Shown here: piece by piece, positions 1 through 10,763 of the stretch
Layout of the letters: the number at the start of each line of letters is the position of its first letter
Position numbering within the stretch: the stretch's first letter is position 1
Origin: Dillenia suffruticosa
Taxonomy: Eukaryota; Streptophyta; Magnoliopsida; Dilleniales; Dilleniaceae
Direction: 5' to 3'
Length of the DNA stretch: 64,000 bases
Assembly: GCA_033439265.1 (NCBI GenBank)
Contig: JAVTVX010000001.1
Location: 16,820,608 to 16,884,607 of the forward strand
Notes under the pieces: generated by a model
Seen by the model: only the letters and a program-made list of their open reading frames with translations
What the model was told of the DNA's origin: nothing
Databases searched by the model: none
Made by a program: the position numbers and the translations under genes

Positions 1-1881
1 AACAAAAGGGAAATGAGGGGTGAGTACTCGGGAGAGAATACTCAGTGAGTGAGTGGGTCAATGCAGTCATCAAATATGGAGTGTGAAACTGGAGTGTCAA
101 AACATAAGTATATAAATCATATTTCAAATCATCATGCTTTTCATTTCAACAATATATCACTTCACGCATTTTCAAGTCAAATATGCATCCAAAGTACCAT
201 CATTTAAAATCATAGAGCTGCCAGCCGAAAATGTCCTGGCAGAGGTCTACCGCGACCTATGACAGGCGCACCGGGGGTGTTATATGCAAATTTCTTTAAA
301 GTGCTCTCTACCCCGGCGTTGGCGACGAACCTCGTCCAGGTGCTAGACTTGGAGAGGATATCCAATCCAAATCCAAATCCTCCCCCTTTCGGGTTCAACC
401 TGGCTAGTACCGTGTAGATAATCAAATCACGACAACTCGTGGGATACCCCAGGCCTAGGCATATCCGGACGCCACCAAAGCGCCTCTCACGGTGTCCTTC
501 GTAGCTACGGAACAATACATATCAAAGCTCTCAAAGCCAAAATCAATATCACATCAAAATGTGCCGAAGTCAGGTTCATAAACCAATGCAACATAGAGCA
601 TAAAATGGCACATTATACATTTCAACCACATGGATGCATAATTTCATAATTCAATACAGTTTTTGGACACTCCAACGGTTCACAAAAGTCAATTTTAAAA
701 CCAGTCAAAACATTTCCAATATACGACAAATCATGCTCATTATCAAAATGTTGTAAAACAGGATTTACATATTAAACAAAAGTATTGAAATAAATCTCAC
801 TCACAGTTTTGGGGAAGGTAGCGCACTCCCCAATAACACCAAAATACGTAAAACAAGGCGCCCCTCAATCGAGTCACCAAAATAGCCAACCTAATCAATC
901 ATCACGATTTTTATCAATTTCCGACTATTTCAGGGTTTATCGTTTTTTTCTTAATTCGTACGAACCCTAAATTCCTCAATTTATAAACAAATCAACTAAT
1001 GCTACCTAATTTGATAAAATTTATTCAAGGGTTGAAGAGATTTCATTTCCCTCACCTAGGATTCTTCGGATCTCGAATTTAGCTTTCGTTCGCCTGTTGG
1101 TTTGGTCTAAAACCTGAATGTTTCCAAATTTGAAACAATTGCGAACAATTTAAGTCCAATACTAAAGAATTTCGAAACCCAAGTGCGAAAATCGAAACTT
1201 AGAGTCATTTACCTTCGCAGAGGCTCACGGACTGTCACGGGCCGTGGGCCGCGGGCTGGCGGGCCTGATGGGCCTGGTGGGCCGCGGGCCGGACTGGGCC
1301 GTGTGCTGGACTGGGCCGCAGTGGCTAGGGTTAAGCTCGCGAGCTGGATCGAGCACTCGCGCAGTGGGTCGCACGCTGGAGGTGCGCAAGGGCGCGCTGG
1401 GGTCGCGCGCTGGGTGTCGCGCGCTGCTCGTGCGCTGATCGAGCGCTGGTCGCGCGCTGCTCGCGCGCTGCTCGCGCGCTGCTCGCGCGCTGCTCGCGCG
1501 CTGCTCGTGCTGGGCTGGCGCTGGGCTCGCGCGCTGGGCTCGCGCTAGCTCGCGCGCTGTTGTGCGAAGGAGAGAGCTGCAGCGGCGCTCGTGCAGAGAG
1601 GAGCTGCAGCGGCTCTCTCGCGGGAGGGGGGAAGCTGCAGCGGCTGTGGGTGGCGCTGGTGGTGACCGGCGGTGCTGGCGACGGCGGCGGCGGCGGCAGC
1701 GGGAGGGGAAGAGACACGGTGGCGGGGAGAAGGGAAAAGAGAGAAGAAAGAGGGAGAGAAGAAGAGGGAGAGAAGAGAAGAGAGGGGGAAAGAGAGAGAG
1801 AGAGAGAATGGAAAGTAATTAGGGCTTTAAGCCCTAATTTTAAATATCCTTTTTTTTTTTTTTTTTCTGCTGGGTATTACA
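1..1881 (-). repeat. 3' LTR of the gypsy element (partial)
   Basis: Position 1 aligns with 7946 in the other LTR and the copies run in parallel to 1881, where this one ends at gggtattaca (TGTAATACCC on the minus strand). The first 1.2 kb is AT-rich and almost identical between copies. The part at 1230-1720 is very GC-rich, then comes a GA-rich stretch (1735-1808) and a near-perfect palindrome at 1817-1839 with 11-bp arms. On the minus strand the CT-rich stretch lies just downstream of a TATTTAAA-like box, which could be the LTR promoter (inference). Open frames here, such as the one at 210-515 that recurs in the other LTR, look incidental. Confidence 0.92.
1451..1505. repeat. 11-bp GC minisatellite inside the 3' LTR
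   Basis: Five back-to-back copies of cgcgcgctgct lie inside a wider GC-rich tract. The matching place in the other LTR (about 9409-9441) has only about three copies, one of them perfect. The unit creates the arginine/alanine-rich open frames seen across this tract on both strands, which I do not regard as genes. Confidence 0.85.
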
Positions 1882-1900
1882 TTTTCTAACCCCCTAAAAA
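1882..1900 (-). other. Polypurine tract of the gypsy element
   Basis: Immediately before the 3' LTR the minus strand reads AGGGGGTTAGAAAA. A purine-rich run directly abutting the LTR is the usual second-strand primer. Confidence 0.75.
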
Positions 1901-1928
1901 CAAGTCTCGTCCTCGAGACAAAAGAAAA

Positions 1929-4900
1929 CTATACAGAAAATAGATGGGAGTACTGTTTCCTCATGGCTTCCTCAGGCTCCCAGGTTTGTTCCTCAACTCA
2001 GTCGCTCCTCCACAAAACTTTGACAAGAGGAACCTCTTTGCACCGTAGCTTTCTGACCTGTCGATCCAAAATAGTCACGGGCTGGACAGGTAAGCTCAAG
2101 TCCTCTCGAAGCTCAACTGGCGGAGCCTCTAAAATGTGTGAGGGATTTGGCTGATATCTCCTAAGTACTGAGACATGAAATACATCGTGAATACGCGATA
2201 GGTCTGCTGGCAGCTCCAATTTATATGCTACACTTCCGACCCTCTCAAGGATACGGAAGGGCCCAATATACCTGGGACTCAACTTCCCTCGCTGCCCAAA
2301 TCGAATGACTCCCTTCAAGGGAGATATCTTTACGAATACCATGTCTCCCACAGTAAACTCTAGAGGTCGCCGCCTACGATCTGCATAGGATTTCTGTCTA
2401 TCCTGGGCGGCTTTCATCCGCGTACGGATAATCCTCACTTTCTCCTTCGTCTCCTCTACCAGCTCAACATTGGTGAGTCGTCGCTCACCGACCTCATCCC
2501 AGCACAACGGGGTACGACACTTCCTCCCATACAATGCCTCGTAAGGTGGCATGCCAATGCTCGCCTGATAGCTATTATTATAGGCGAACTCCACTAACGG
2601 AAGATGCCGATCCCAACTCCCCCGGAAATCCATAACACATGCCCTAAGCATGTCCTCTAAAGTCTGAATAGTTCTCTCTGACTGACCATCTGTTTGGGGG
2701 TGATACGCTGTGCTGAAATTCAGTCTAGTACCCAAAGCCTCCTGCAGACTGGGCCAAAAACGGGATGTAAATCTGGGGTCTCGATCTGATAGTATCGATA
2801 CTGGAACCCCATGCAGTCTCACAATCATATCAATATAGAGGCGTGCCAACCTTTCAAGCGAGTAATCACCTCTAATCGGGATGAAATGTGCGGATTTAGT
2901 AAGTCGGTCAACTATCACCCAAATAACATCATGCTGTGCCGAAGTCCGCGGTAATCCCACTACAAAATCCATCGTGATATGCTCCCACTTCCACTCAGGA
3001 ATGGGAAGGGACTGCAAAGTGCCAGCTGGATGCTGGTGCTCAGCCTTCACCTGCTGACATACAAGGCAACAAGCAATGAATTCTGCAATTTCCCGTTTCA
3101 TACCCGACCACCAATAACTGTCTCTGATGGTGCGGTACATTTTGGTACTACCGGGATGTAAAGCATAGGCAGATGAATGAGCCTCCTCAAGAATAGCCCT
3201 GCGGAGATCACTATCTGCCGGTACACATACTCGATCTCGAAAAACCAACAGTCTATCCTTGCGAACTCTAAAGTCGTCAATATCACCTCTGCTGGCTTTC
3301 TCATAAATACCTCGGAGCTCTTCGTCACTCTGCTGAAGCTCCCTGATACGATCGAGCAAACTCGGTCGAACCTCAAATCTGGCTAGTATAGCTCCCTGAT
3401 CATCACTAGCCAACCTGACTCCCAAAGCTCGGAGTCCCAATAAACACGAGAGATAAGTACTCTCGGTAGTCTGAGAAGAGGAAGATGACTTCCGACTCAA
3501 GGCATCAGCCACCACATTAGCCTTGTCCGGATGATAATCAATAATGAGGTCATAATCCTTTAGCAACTCTAACCATCTCCGCTGCCTCAAATTCAGCTCC
3601 CTCTGAGTGAACAGATACTTTAGACTTTTGTGATCTGTAAACACTCTGCATGTGACCCCATATAAATAGTGGCGCCATATATTTAGCGCAAAGACTATGG
3701 CCGCCAACTCCAAATCGTGCGTAGGATAATTCACCTCATGCTTCTTTAGCTGCCGCGAAGCATAGGCGATAACTCTACCATCCTGCATCAATACACAGCC
3801 CAATCCCTGCCTGCTGGCGTCACTGTACACCACATACTCTCGACTACTCGTGGGAAGGGCTAGAATCGGAGCGGACGTCAATCGCTGTTTGAGCTCCTAA
3901 AAGCTCACCTCACAACGATCATCCCATACAAACTTGACACCTTTTCGCATCAATCTAGATAACGGAGCCACAATTTGAGAAAAACCCTTTACAAACCTAC
4001 GGTAATACCCGGCTAGACCAAGAAAACTCCTGATCTCAGTCACTGTCTGTGGCTGCTCCCATCTCAAGATAGCCTCAACTTTCTGCGGATCAACAAAGAT
4101 ACCTTCCGCAGAAACTATATGGCCAAGAAAACCAATCTGCCGTAACCAAAATTCACACTTGGTGAACTTGGCATAAAGCTGTCTCTCACGAAGAGTCTAC
4201 AAAATCACCCTAAGGTGCTGAGCATGCTCATCATCACTCCGCGAGTAGACTAAGATATTATCAATAAAAACAATGACGAACCGATCCAAATAATCGTGAA
4301 AAATTCGGTTCATTAGGTCCATAAATGCGGCAGGGGCATTAGTCATCCCAAACGGCATGACCAAAAACTCATAATGTCCGTATCGGGTGCAGAAAGCCGT
4401 CTTAGGCACATCCTCGGCCCTAATCCGCAATTGATGGTAACCCGACCGGAGATCTATCTTCGAGAATACTTTGGTACCCTGTAATTGATCAAAGAGATCA
4501 TCAATACGTGGTAGTGGGTACCGATTTTTAACGGTAACTTTGTTCAGCTGTCTATAATCTACACATAGCCGAAATGTGCCGTCCTTCTTTTTCACAAACA
4601 ACACCGGTGCACCCCACGGAGACGTGCTAAGACGGATAAACCCCTTATCCAGCAACTCCTGCAGCTGGACCTTGAGCTCTCTCAGCTCAGCCGGCGCCAT
4701 CCTGTATGGCGGCATAGAGATAGGGGTAGTCCCCGGAGCTAAATCGATCTCAAAATCAAACTCCCGAACAGGTGGTAGTCCGGGCAGCTTCTCGGGGAAA
4801 ACATCAGGAAAGTCCTGTACCACTGGGACATCCTCCAGTCTCGGTCCCTGAGCAGTGGTGTCAATGATATGAGCCAGGTAAGTCGCACATCCGCGGCGAA

Positions 4901-5311
4901 TCATGCGTCTGGCCTCCAAAACTGAAATGACACAGCGGGGTAAAACCCGCCTCTCGCCCTCAAAAATCAACACTGGCTGATCGGGTTTTCGAAACTCCAC
5001 CTGCTTCTTAAGGCAGTCAACTGAAGCCCAATGAATATGTAGCCAGTCCATCCCCAAGATGGCATCAAAATCAGTCATAGCGAGAGGGATTAAATCTGCC
5101 TTTAGCACTGTATCCCCAACTTTGATCTCACATTCTCTATACACTGTGCCACGAACAATCTGCTCACCCAGAGGAGTGATGACCGATATCTCCTCGTCCA
5201 AAGGTGAGAGCGGTCTATCAGAGTGTCGGGAGAATTTATCGCTCACATACGAATAATTAGACCCCGTGTCAATAAGGATACGAGCATCTATTCCGAAAAT
5301 GGGTAGAGTAC
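1929..5311 (-). pseudogene. pol: Broken pol of the gypsy element (protease-RT-RNase H-integrase-chromodomain)
   Basis: One reading frame runs from 5318 to 1929 apart from three stops: TAG 4197-4199, TAG 3897-3899 and TGA 1998-2000. Visible in order: aspartic protease ([13 protein letters not shown]); reverse transcriptase ([34 protein letters not shown]; catalytic box FIDNILVYS at about 4240-4270); RNase H ([15 protein letters not shown]); integrase with an H/C zinc region (LHPGSTKMY...CCLVCQQ) and core ([31 protein letters not shown]); and a C-terminal chromodomain-like segment split by the TGA. The reverse transcriptase box has FIDN where the family has two aspartates, so one catalytic aspartate is replaced. 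The protein would copy and integrate the element; this copy should be inactive. Confidence 0.92.
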
Positions 5312-5557
5312 CTATCATTTGAACAAATACACATAAACTTAGAATAATTTCAAACCCGATATGTATATATATATGTCAAAATAGTTGAGCCTCTAGGGCT
5401 TCTACAACCTCGGTGTACAAAGATGTCAGAGAGATATCATGTCGACAAAAGGGAACACAACTCAAAATACCTATATGACTGATACAATGCTGACATCCTC
5501 AAAAGAAGTGAAAATACGAATAGAGATCCTATTCTACAGGATCAGAAGGAGGAGTAC
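5312..5557 (-). other. Candidate 246-nt intron (or insertion) between gag and protease
   Basis: Gag-like coding runs cleanly to 5558 and protease-like coding resumes cleanly at 5311. Between lie 246 bases of AT-rich sequence with in-frame stops. On the minus strand the segment begins GTACTC and ends TTGTTCAAATGATAG, i.e. GT...AG, and removing it keeps the reading frame with no extra residues. The heptamer GGTACTC occurs at both junctions, so an insertion with a short duplication is an alternative. The donor is not a strong consensus. Splicing is inferred, not seen. Confidence 0.5.
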
Positions 5558-6988
5558 CCATGATGATGTCGGGATTCGCCTGGGCGTCCTCATGCGTCAT
5601 GGCATAAACCCGGGCCTGAGCCCTAGGCTGCTGTCGTGCCTGAGTCTGCACTGTGTTACTCCCAGTGGTCACCCTGGGAGTAGAAGCTGCTGGCCGAACA
5701 GGCTGCCCCTACTATCCCATACGAGGAGTACTAGTGCGGCTCAGTGAACTCTGTCCTCCGAGTCCTAACTTAGGGCAAAAACTCCTAATATGCCCCGGCT
5801 TCCCACAGTGGAAGCAAGTGACCGTCACTGAACAAGCTCCGCTCGGATGGGACTGACTGCACCTGCGGCAATAAGGATACCGCTGAGTAATAAACTGTGC
5901 AGGGTGAGTCGGTGCGGGCTATCTAAACTCCTGGGAGTACTGTCCCCGTCCCAGCTCAGGAAATCCAGATCCAAATCCGCCTCTGTACGAACTGGATCCC
6001 CTGCCCCTCTTGGAATTCTCCGCAAAATGAGACTTCTCCTTCTTTCTCTTCTGCTCTCTGTTCTCTTTCTGCCTAGTCTCAGCGCGGACCAAAGCCTCCG
6101 CGCGGTGAGCAGAGTCTATCACCTCAGCCAGTGTAAACTGTGGAGTAACAGTCATATATCTCTTTATGCTGAGGCTAAGACCGTCCTCAAATTTGAAGCG
6201 CAAATACTGAGGTGTGGCCAGATCTGGTACAAATGCGGCTAGTCTCCGCATGTCTGCCTCATACTCCGAGACAGATCTGGACCCTGTGTAAGCCGTCCCA
6301 ACTCTGACCTCATCCGGTCCTACTGGTAGAGTGGGAAAAATCTGCGGTCAAACTCCCGAAGGAAGTCGTCCCACCGCAATGGCTCTATCGCCTCATCAGT
6401 AAGGGTCTCCCACCATGAGAGGGCCTCTCCCTCTAATAATCGCTCTGCCACTTTCAGGCAGAGCTCCTCTCCAATCCCGAGATCAGTCAAAATCCTGCGG
6501 GTGCGGTTGATCCAATGCTTGGCTGCCGCAGCATCACCAAGCCCTGCAAAATCTGTGCACTCTAGCTGACGGGCCTCCTTAACCAACTGAGTCAGCTCAT
6601 GTACCCGTCTAAGAATAGCCGATGTGCTCTCACTCGGCTCGGACAAAGTAGAAGGACCGGCCACCGGCGGTGGAACCGGTGCCGTAGGAACTGGCGCTGC
6701 TGCAGGTACAGGCGCCGCTGTAGGAGGTGGTGGGGGCGGAATCTGGACCCCATGCGAAGCGTACCACTCGTACACCTGCCGAAAGGCGTCGAGTGTGGGT
6801 ACGGAAGTCTCAGCCTGAGCAGCTGGCTGAGTAGGTGCCGGTGGTGGCACGCGAGTCGAGGTACGATCCTCCGGCTCGTCTAAGTCCTCTGGTACTCGTG
6901 GGGTCTCGGGTGCTCGAGGTGCATCTGGCACTAACAGACCCTCAAGCGATGCGAATCTAGCACCTCTCCTTCCACGTCTAGGTGGCAT
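5558..6988 (-). pseudogene. gag: Broken gag of the gypsy element
   Basis: Translation starts at 6988 with MPPRRGRRGARF, followed by a proline-rich stretch and a retrotransposon gag domain (for example WWETLTDEAIEPLRWDDF, EFDRRFFP). It meets a TAG at 6317-6319. Just beyond, the frame moves by one base within a short run at about 6297-6299; the new frame carries the rest of the gag domain (SVSEYEADMRRLAAF). After TAG at 5919-5921 the same frame encodes a CCHC zinc knuckle, CFHCGKPGHIRSFC, near 5780-5825, then two adjacent TAG codons at 5709-5714, and stays open to 5558. Gag would form the particle and bind RNA. The stops and frameshift mean this copy cannot make it whole. The TAG codons could have arisen from CAG. 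Confidence 0.88.
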
Positions 6989-7292
6989 AATTCTGTAAGA
7001 GAAAGATGCTTATTATCATAAAAAGAATAGGCACGGTTCAAGAATTTTGAACTAATCATAGCATGGTTATCTTCACAAAAGGATGAGATTCTTAGTTCTA
7101 TAGGAGAAGAATATAGCAAGTTAGGTTAGATACAACCGTATCTAACCCCCTAAAATAGATGAACTCATATGCCTATGACCATGCACTGGGACTTTATGAC
7201 TGTATGAAACTCTCATGCATTGAGGACTTTAAAAACCAATTTATTCGGGAATGTTTCCAAGACTCTCTTCCTACATAGCTCTTAACCAAGTC

Positions 7293-7304
7293 GCTCTGAT
7301 ACCA
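7293..7304 (-). other. Primer-binding site, initiator tRNA-Met type
   Basis: The minus strand reads TGGTATCAGAGC, the usual plant retrotransposon primer site complementary to the 3' end of initiator tRNA-Met, seven bases inside the 5' LTR. It fixes the element's orientation and the inner edge of the LTR. Confidence 0.92.
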
Positions 7305-7311
7305 ATCCAAC

Positions 7312-9817
7312 TGTCACGCCCCGACCCGGGATCGTGAGCAGCCGCCCGTTACCCTGGATGCCGGCTGTATTTTTACAGAAAATCGGGCAGAACTTCCTCA
7401 TATATCGGAGGTCTCCCATATTAAAATGAACCTGTTACCTATCCAAAAGGGGTCATCCCAGCCTCAAAATGCATATATTATCCTCAACAACAAATCAGAT
7501 CATCCTACTGCACAATTCAGGGCAACGCAAGGCTAACAAACAATTCTCCACAGTCCTAACCACAGACCTCTACTGCCATGCCCCCGTCAAAGGCATGGAC
7601 AGCCGCCAATCGCCCCTCCTGTGATTTAGAGGAGGCACCGAGCGATTCTAGAGGACAATTCTAAGACATGACACATTCCCAAATACAGACGCAACGAAAA
7701 AGAAATGCCTCAATGCAATGTCATGCAGTGACATGAGAGTTCCACAATTTAAATGTCCATATTTATACAGTCATCCCAGAATTATAAAAATGGTCATCTA
7801 TAGACCTCAGAATAGAAATACATCACCAATACAAATTTTTTTTTTTTGCAGCGGAAATACACAATGACTCCTCAAGTCCAGGCCTGATCTCCCAAAGATA
7901 CTGAGCGTCCTAAAAGCGACACTCCTTGTCAAATACTATCTCTGAAACAAAAGGGAAATGAGGGGTGAGTACTCGGGAGAGAATACTCAGTGAGCGAGTG
8001 GGTCAATGCAGTCATCAAATATGGAGTGTGAAACTGGAGTGTCAAAACATAAGTATATAAATCATATTTCAAATCATCATGCTTTTCATTTCAACAATAT
8101 ATCACTTCACGCATTTTCAAGTCAAATATGCATCCAAAGTACCATCATTTAAAATCATAGAGCTGCCAGCCGAAAATGTCCTGGCAGAGGTCTACCGCGA
8201 CCTATGACAGGCGCACCGGGGGTGTTATATGCAAATTTCTTTAAAGTGCTCTCTACCCCGGCGTTGGCGACGAACCTCGTCCAGGTGCTAGACTTGGAGA
8301 GGATATCCAATCCAAATCCAAATCCTCCCCCTTTCGGGTTCAACCTGGCTAGTACCGTGTAGATAATCAAATCACGACAACTCGTGGGATACCCCAGGCC
8401 TAGGCATATCCGGACGCCACCAAAGCGCCTCTCACGGTGTCCTTCGTAGCTACGGAACAATACATATCAAAGCTCTCAAAGCCAAAATCAATATCACATC
8501 AAAATGTGTCGAAGTCAGGTTCATAAACCAATGCAACATAGAGCATAAAATGGCACATTATACATTTCAACCACATGGATGCATAATTTCATAATTCAAT
8601 ACAGTTTTTGGACACTCCAACGGTTCACAAAAGTCAATTTTAAAACCAGTCAAAACATTTCCAACATACGACAAATCATGCTCATTATCAAAATGTTGTA
8701 AAACAGGATTTACATATTAAACAAAAGTATTGAAATAAATCTCACTCACAGTTTTGGGGAAGGTAGCGCACTCCCCAATAACACCAAAATACGTAAAACA
8801 AGGCGCCCCTCAATCGAGTCACCAAAATAGCCAACCTAATCAATCATCACGATTTTTATCAATTTCCGACTATTTCAGGGTTTATCGTTTTTTTCTTAAT
8901 TCGTACGAACCCTAAATTCCTCAATTTATAAACAAATCAACTAATGCTACCTAATTTGATAAAATTTATTCAAGGGTTCAAGAGATTTCATTTCCCTCAC
9001 CTAGGATTCTTCGGATCTCGAATTTAGCTTTCGTTCGCCTGTTGGTTTGGTCTAAAACCTGAATGTTTCCAAATTTTAAACAATTGCGAACAATTTAAGT
9101 CCAATACTAAAGAATTTCGAAACCCAAGTGCGAAAATCGAAACTTAGAGTCATTTACCTTCGCAGAGGCTCACGGACTGTCACGGGCCGTCGCGGGCCTG
9201 ATGGGCCTGGTGGGCCGTGGGCCGGACTGGGCCGCAGTGGCTAGGGTTACGCTCGCGAGCTGGATCGAGCACTCGCGCAGTGGGTCGCACGCTGGAGCGC
9301 TTGCGCTCGTGCTGGAGGTGCGCAGGGGCTCGGGCAGAGGCGCGCAAGGGCGCGCTGGGGTCGCGCGCTGGGTGTCGCGCGCTGCTCGTGCGTTGATCGA
9401 GCGCTGTTCGTGCGCTGCTCGCGCGCTGCTCGCGGGCTGCTCGTGCTGGGCTGGCGCTGGGCTCGCGCGCTGCTCGCGCGCTGGCTCGCGCTAGCTCGCG
9501 CGCTGGCTCTCGCTAGCTCGCGCGCTGTTGTGCGAAGGAGAGGAGCTGCAGCGGCTCGCTCGCGGGAGGGGGGAAGCTGCAGCGGCTGTGGGTGGCGCTG
9601 GTGGTGACCGGCGGTGCTGGCGGCGGCGGCGGCGGCAGCGGGAGGGGAAGAGACACGGCGGCGGGGAGAAGGGAAAAGAGAGAAGAAAGAGGGAGAGAAG
9701 AAGAGGGAGAGAAGAGAAGAGAGGGGGAAAGAGAGAGAGAGAGAGAATGGAAAGTAATTAGGGCTTTAAGCCCTAATTTTAAATATCCCATTTTTTTTTT
9801 TTCTGCTGGGTATTACA
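7312..9817 (-). repeat. 5' LTR of the gypsy element (complete, 2506 bp)
   Basis: Bounded by tgtcacgcc at 7312 and gggtattaca at 9817, i.e. TGTAATACCC...GGCGTGACA on the element's own strand, with the standard TG...CA ends. The primer-binding site lies seven bases inside the element beyond 7312. It repeats the left LTR from 7946 onward. Substitutions seen against the left copy are few and scattered; length differences are concentrated in the GC-rich tract at 9165-9530. Confidence 0.93.
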
Positions 9818-10164
9818 ACATTAATTATATTGATCATTAATTTACAAGTATCCTACTTTAATTCTTAGTTTAGTGAATCAAATACTTAAACAAATTTATA
9901 AGATAAAGTTATCAATGTTGAGAATGAAAAATTAAACAGATAGTGAATGTACCAATAATAATTTTTTTTAACAATTTAAAAGATTATAAAGTTATAGAAA
10001 ATGAATATACCAATTTAAAAAATTACACTATATTATTATTGTTTTATATAAACAGATAATGAATGAATTATTTTATATAAGGTTTTGTGAACATTTTAAG
10101 ATTTTATACGCTATCAGTGCATATCACTGTTTACAAATTGTTTTTTAATATTAGAAAATGTTTT
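9818..10164. other. AT-rich spacer right of the gypsy element
   Basis: Low-complexity AT sequence with no open frame or motif I can support. The first bases (acatt) would be one half of the gypsy target duplication; the other half is outside the window. Confidence 0.6.
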
Positions 10165-10763
10165 TAAAAAATGAATTTTAGCGACGAATTTTGCCACAAA
10201 TGTTACATTTATCGCTAATTTGTAACAAATTTAGCAACAAATAATCGAATTTGTTGATTTGTCACTAAATTTGCGACGAATTTAGAAATTCGTTGCAAAT
10301 TTAAGGATAAATTCGTTTTCATCCCCAATTTAGGGATGAATTCAAAAATTTATCGTAAAAATTTGGGACGAATAAGCTAATTCGTCTCAGATTTAGGGAC
10401 AAATTTTGATTTCTTCCCAAAAATTTGGGACGAATTTTTTATTTGTCCCAAATTTAGGGATGAATTTTTTATTCGTCCCAAATTTAGGGACGAATTATAA
10501 GTTCATTACAAATTTAGCGACGAATTTTGAAATTCGTTACAAATTAGCAACGAATTTTTTTTTCATCGCAAATTGGCAACGAATTTTGCGTAAAAAATTT
10601 TTCATCAAAAATCAGCGACGAATTTTGTAACGAAAATTTTTTTGTTTTGCTAAAATCGTTACTAATTTACGACGATACAATTTTTTGTTGCTAAATTTGT
10701 TACAGATTTGCGACGAATATTTGTCGTTACAAAAATTCGTCGCTAAATTCTTATTTTTTTGTA
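10165..10763. mobile_element. CACTA-like non-autonomous DNA transposon (about 0.6 kb)
   Basis: The segment is packed with variants of gcgacgaattt in both orientations, typical of subterminal repeats of plant CACTA elements. On the minus strand the right end reads CTACAAAAAAATAAG then aatttagcgacgaat; the left end reads gaattttagcgacgaatttt, so the ends are inverted copies. The outermost base is A where CACTA elements have C, and the left terminus is eroded. No transposase is present. The frame at 10406-10630 is a translation of the repeat, not a gene. It interrupts the copia fragment to its right. Confidence 0.6.

Larger units (their letters stand above)
1..9817 (-). mobile_element. Ty3/gypsy LTR retrotransposon, Tekay/Del-like, 3' LTR cut by window start
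   Basis: On the minus strand the order is 5' LTR (7312-9817), tRNA-Met primer site (7293-7304), gag (about 6988-5558), a candidate intron, pol with protease, reverse transcriptase, RNase H, integrase and a chromodomain-like tail (5311-1929), polypurine tract (1882-1900) and 3' LTR (1881 to beyond position 1). This order and the integrase tail ending in a VKVLWR-type chromodomain segment are those of plant chromoviruses of the Tekay/Del lineage. About 634 bases of the 3' LTR and the left target duplication lie outside the window; the right flank begins acatt. The two LTRs differ at only about five bases over their first 1.2 kb, yet gag and pol carry at least six stop codons and one frameshift, so the copy is recent but not autonomous. 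Lineage assignment is by recalled motif resemblance, not by phylogeny. Confidence 0.93.

Noticed and set aside
210..515. 101-codon minus-strand frame conserved at 8155-8460
   Set aside because: Identity is explained by both lying in LTRs of one element; no recognised domain and no coding role expected there.
1183..1822. Several overlapping long open frames in the GC-rich part of the LTR on both strands
   Set aside because: They are Arg/Ala/Glu-rich translations of minisatellite and GA-repeat sequence; the two LTR copies differ in frame and length here.
10406..10630. 74-codon plus-strand frame with repeated NLGTNF-like phrases
   Set aside because: It is a translation of the CACTA-like subterminal repeat.
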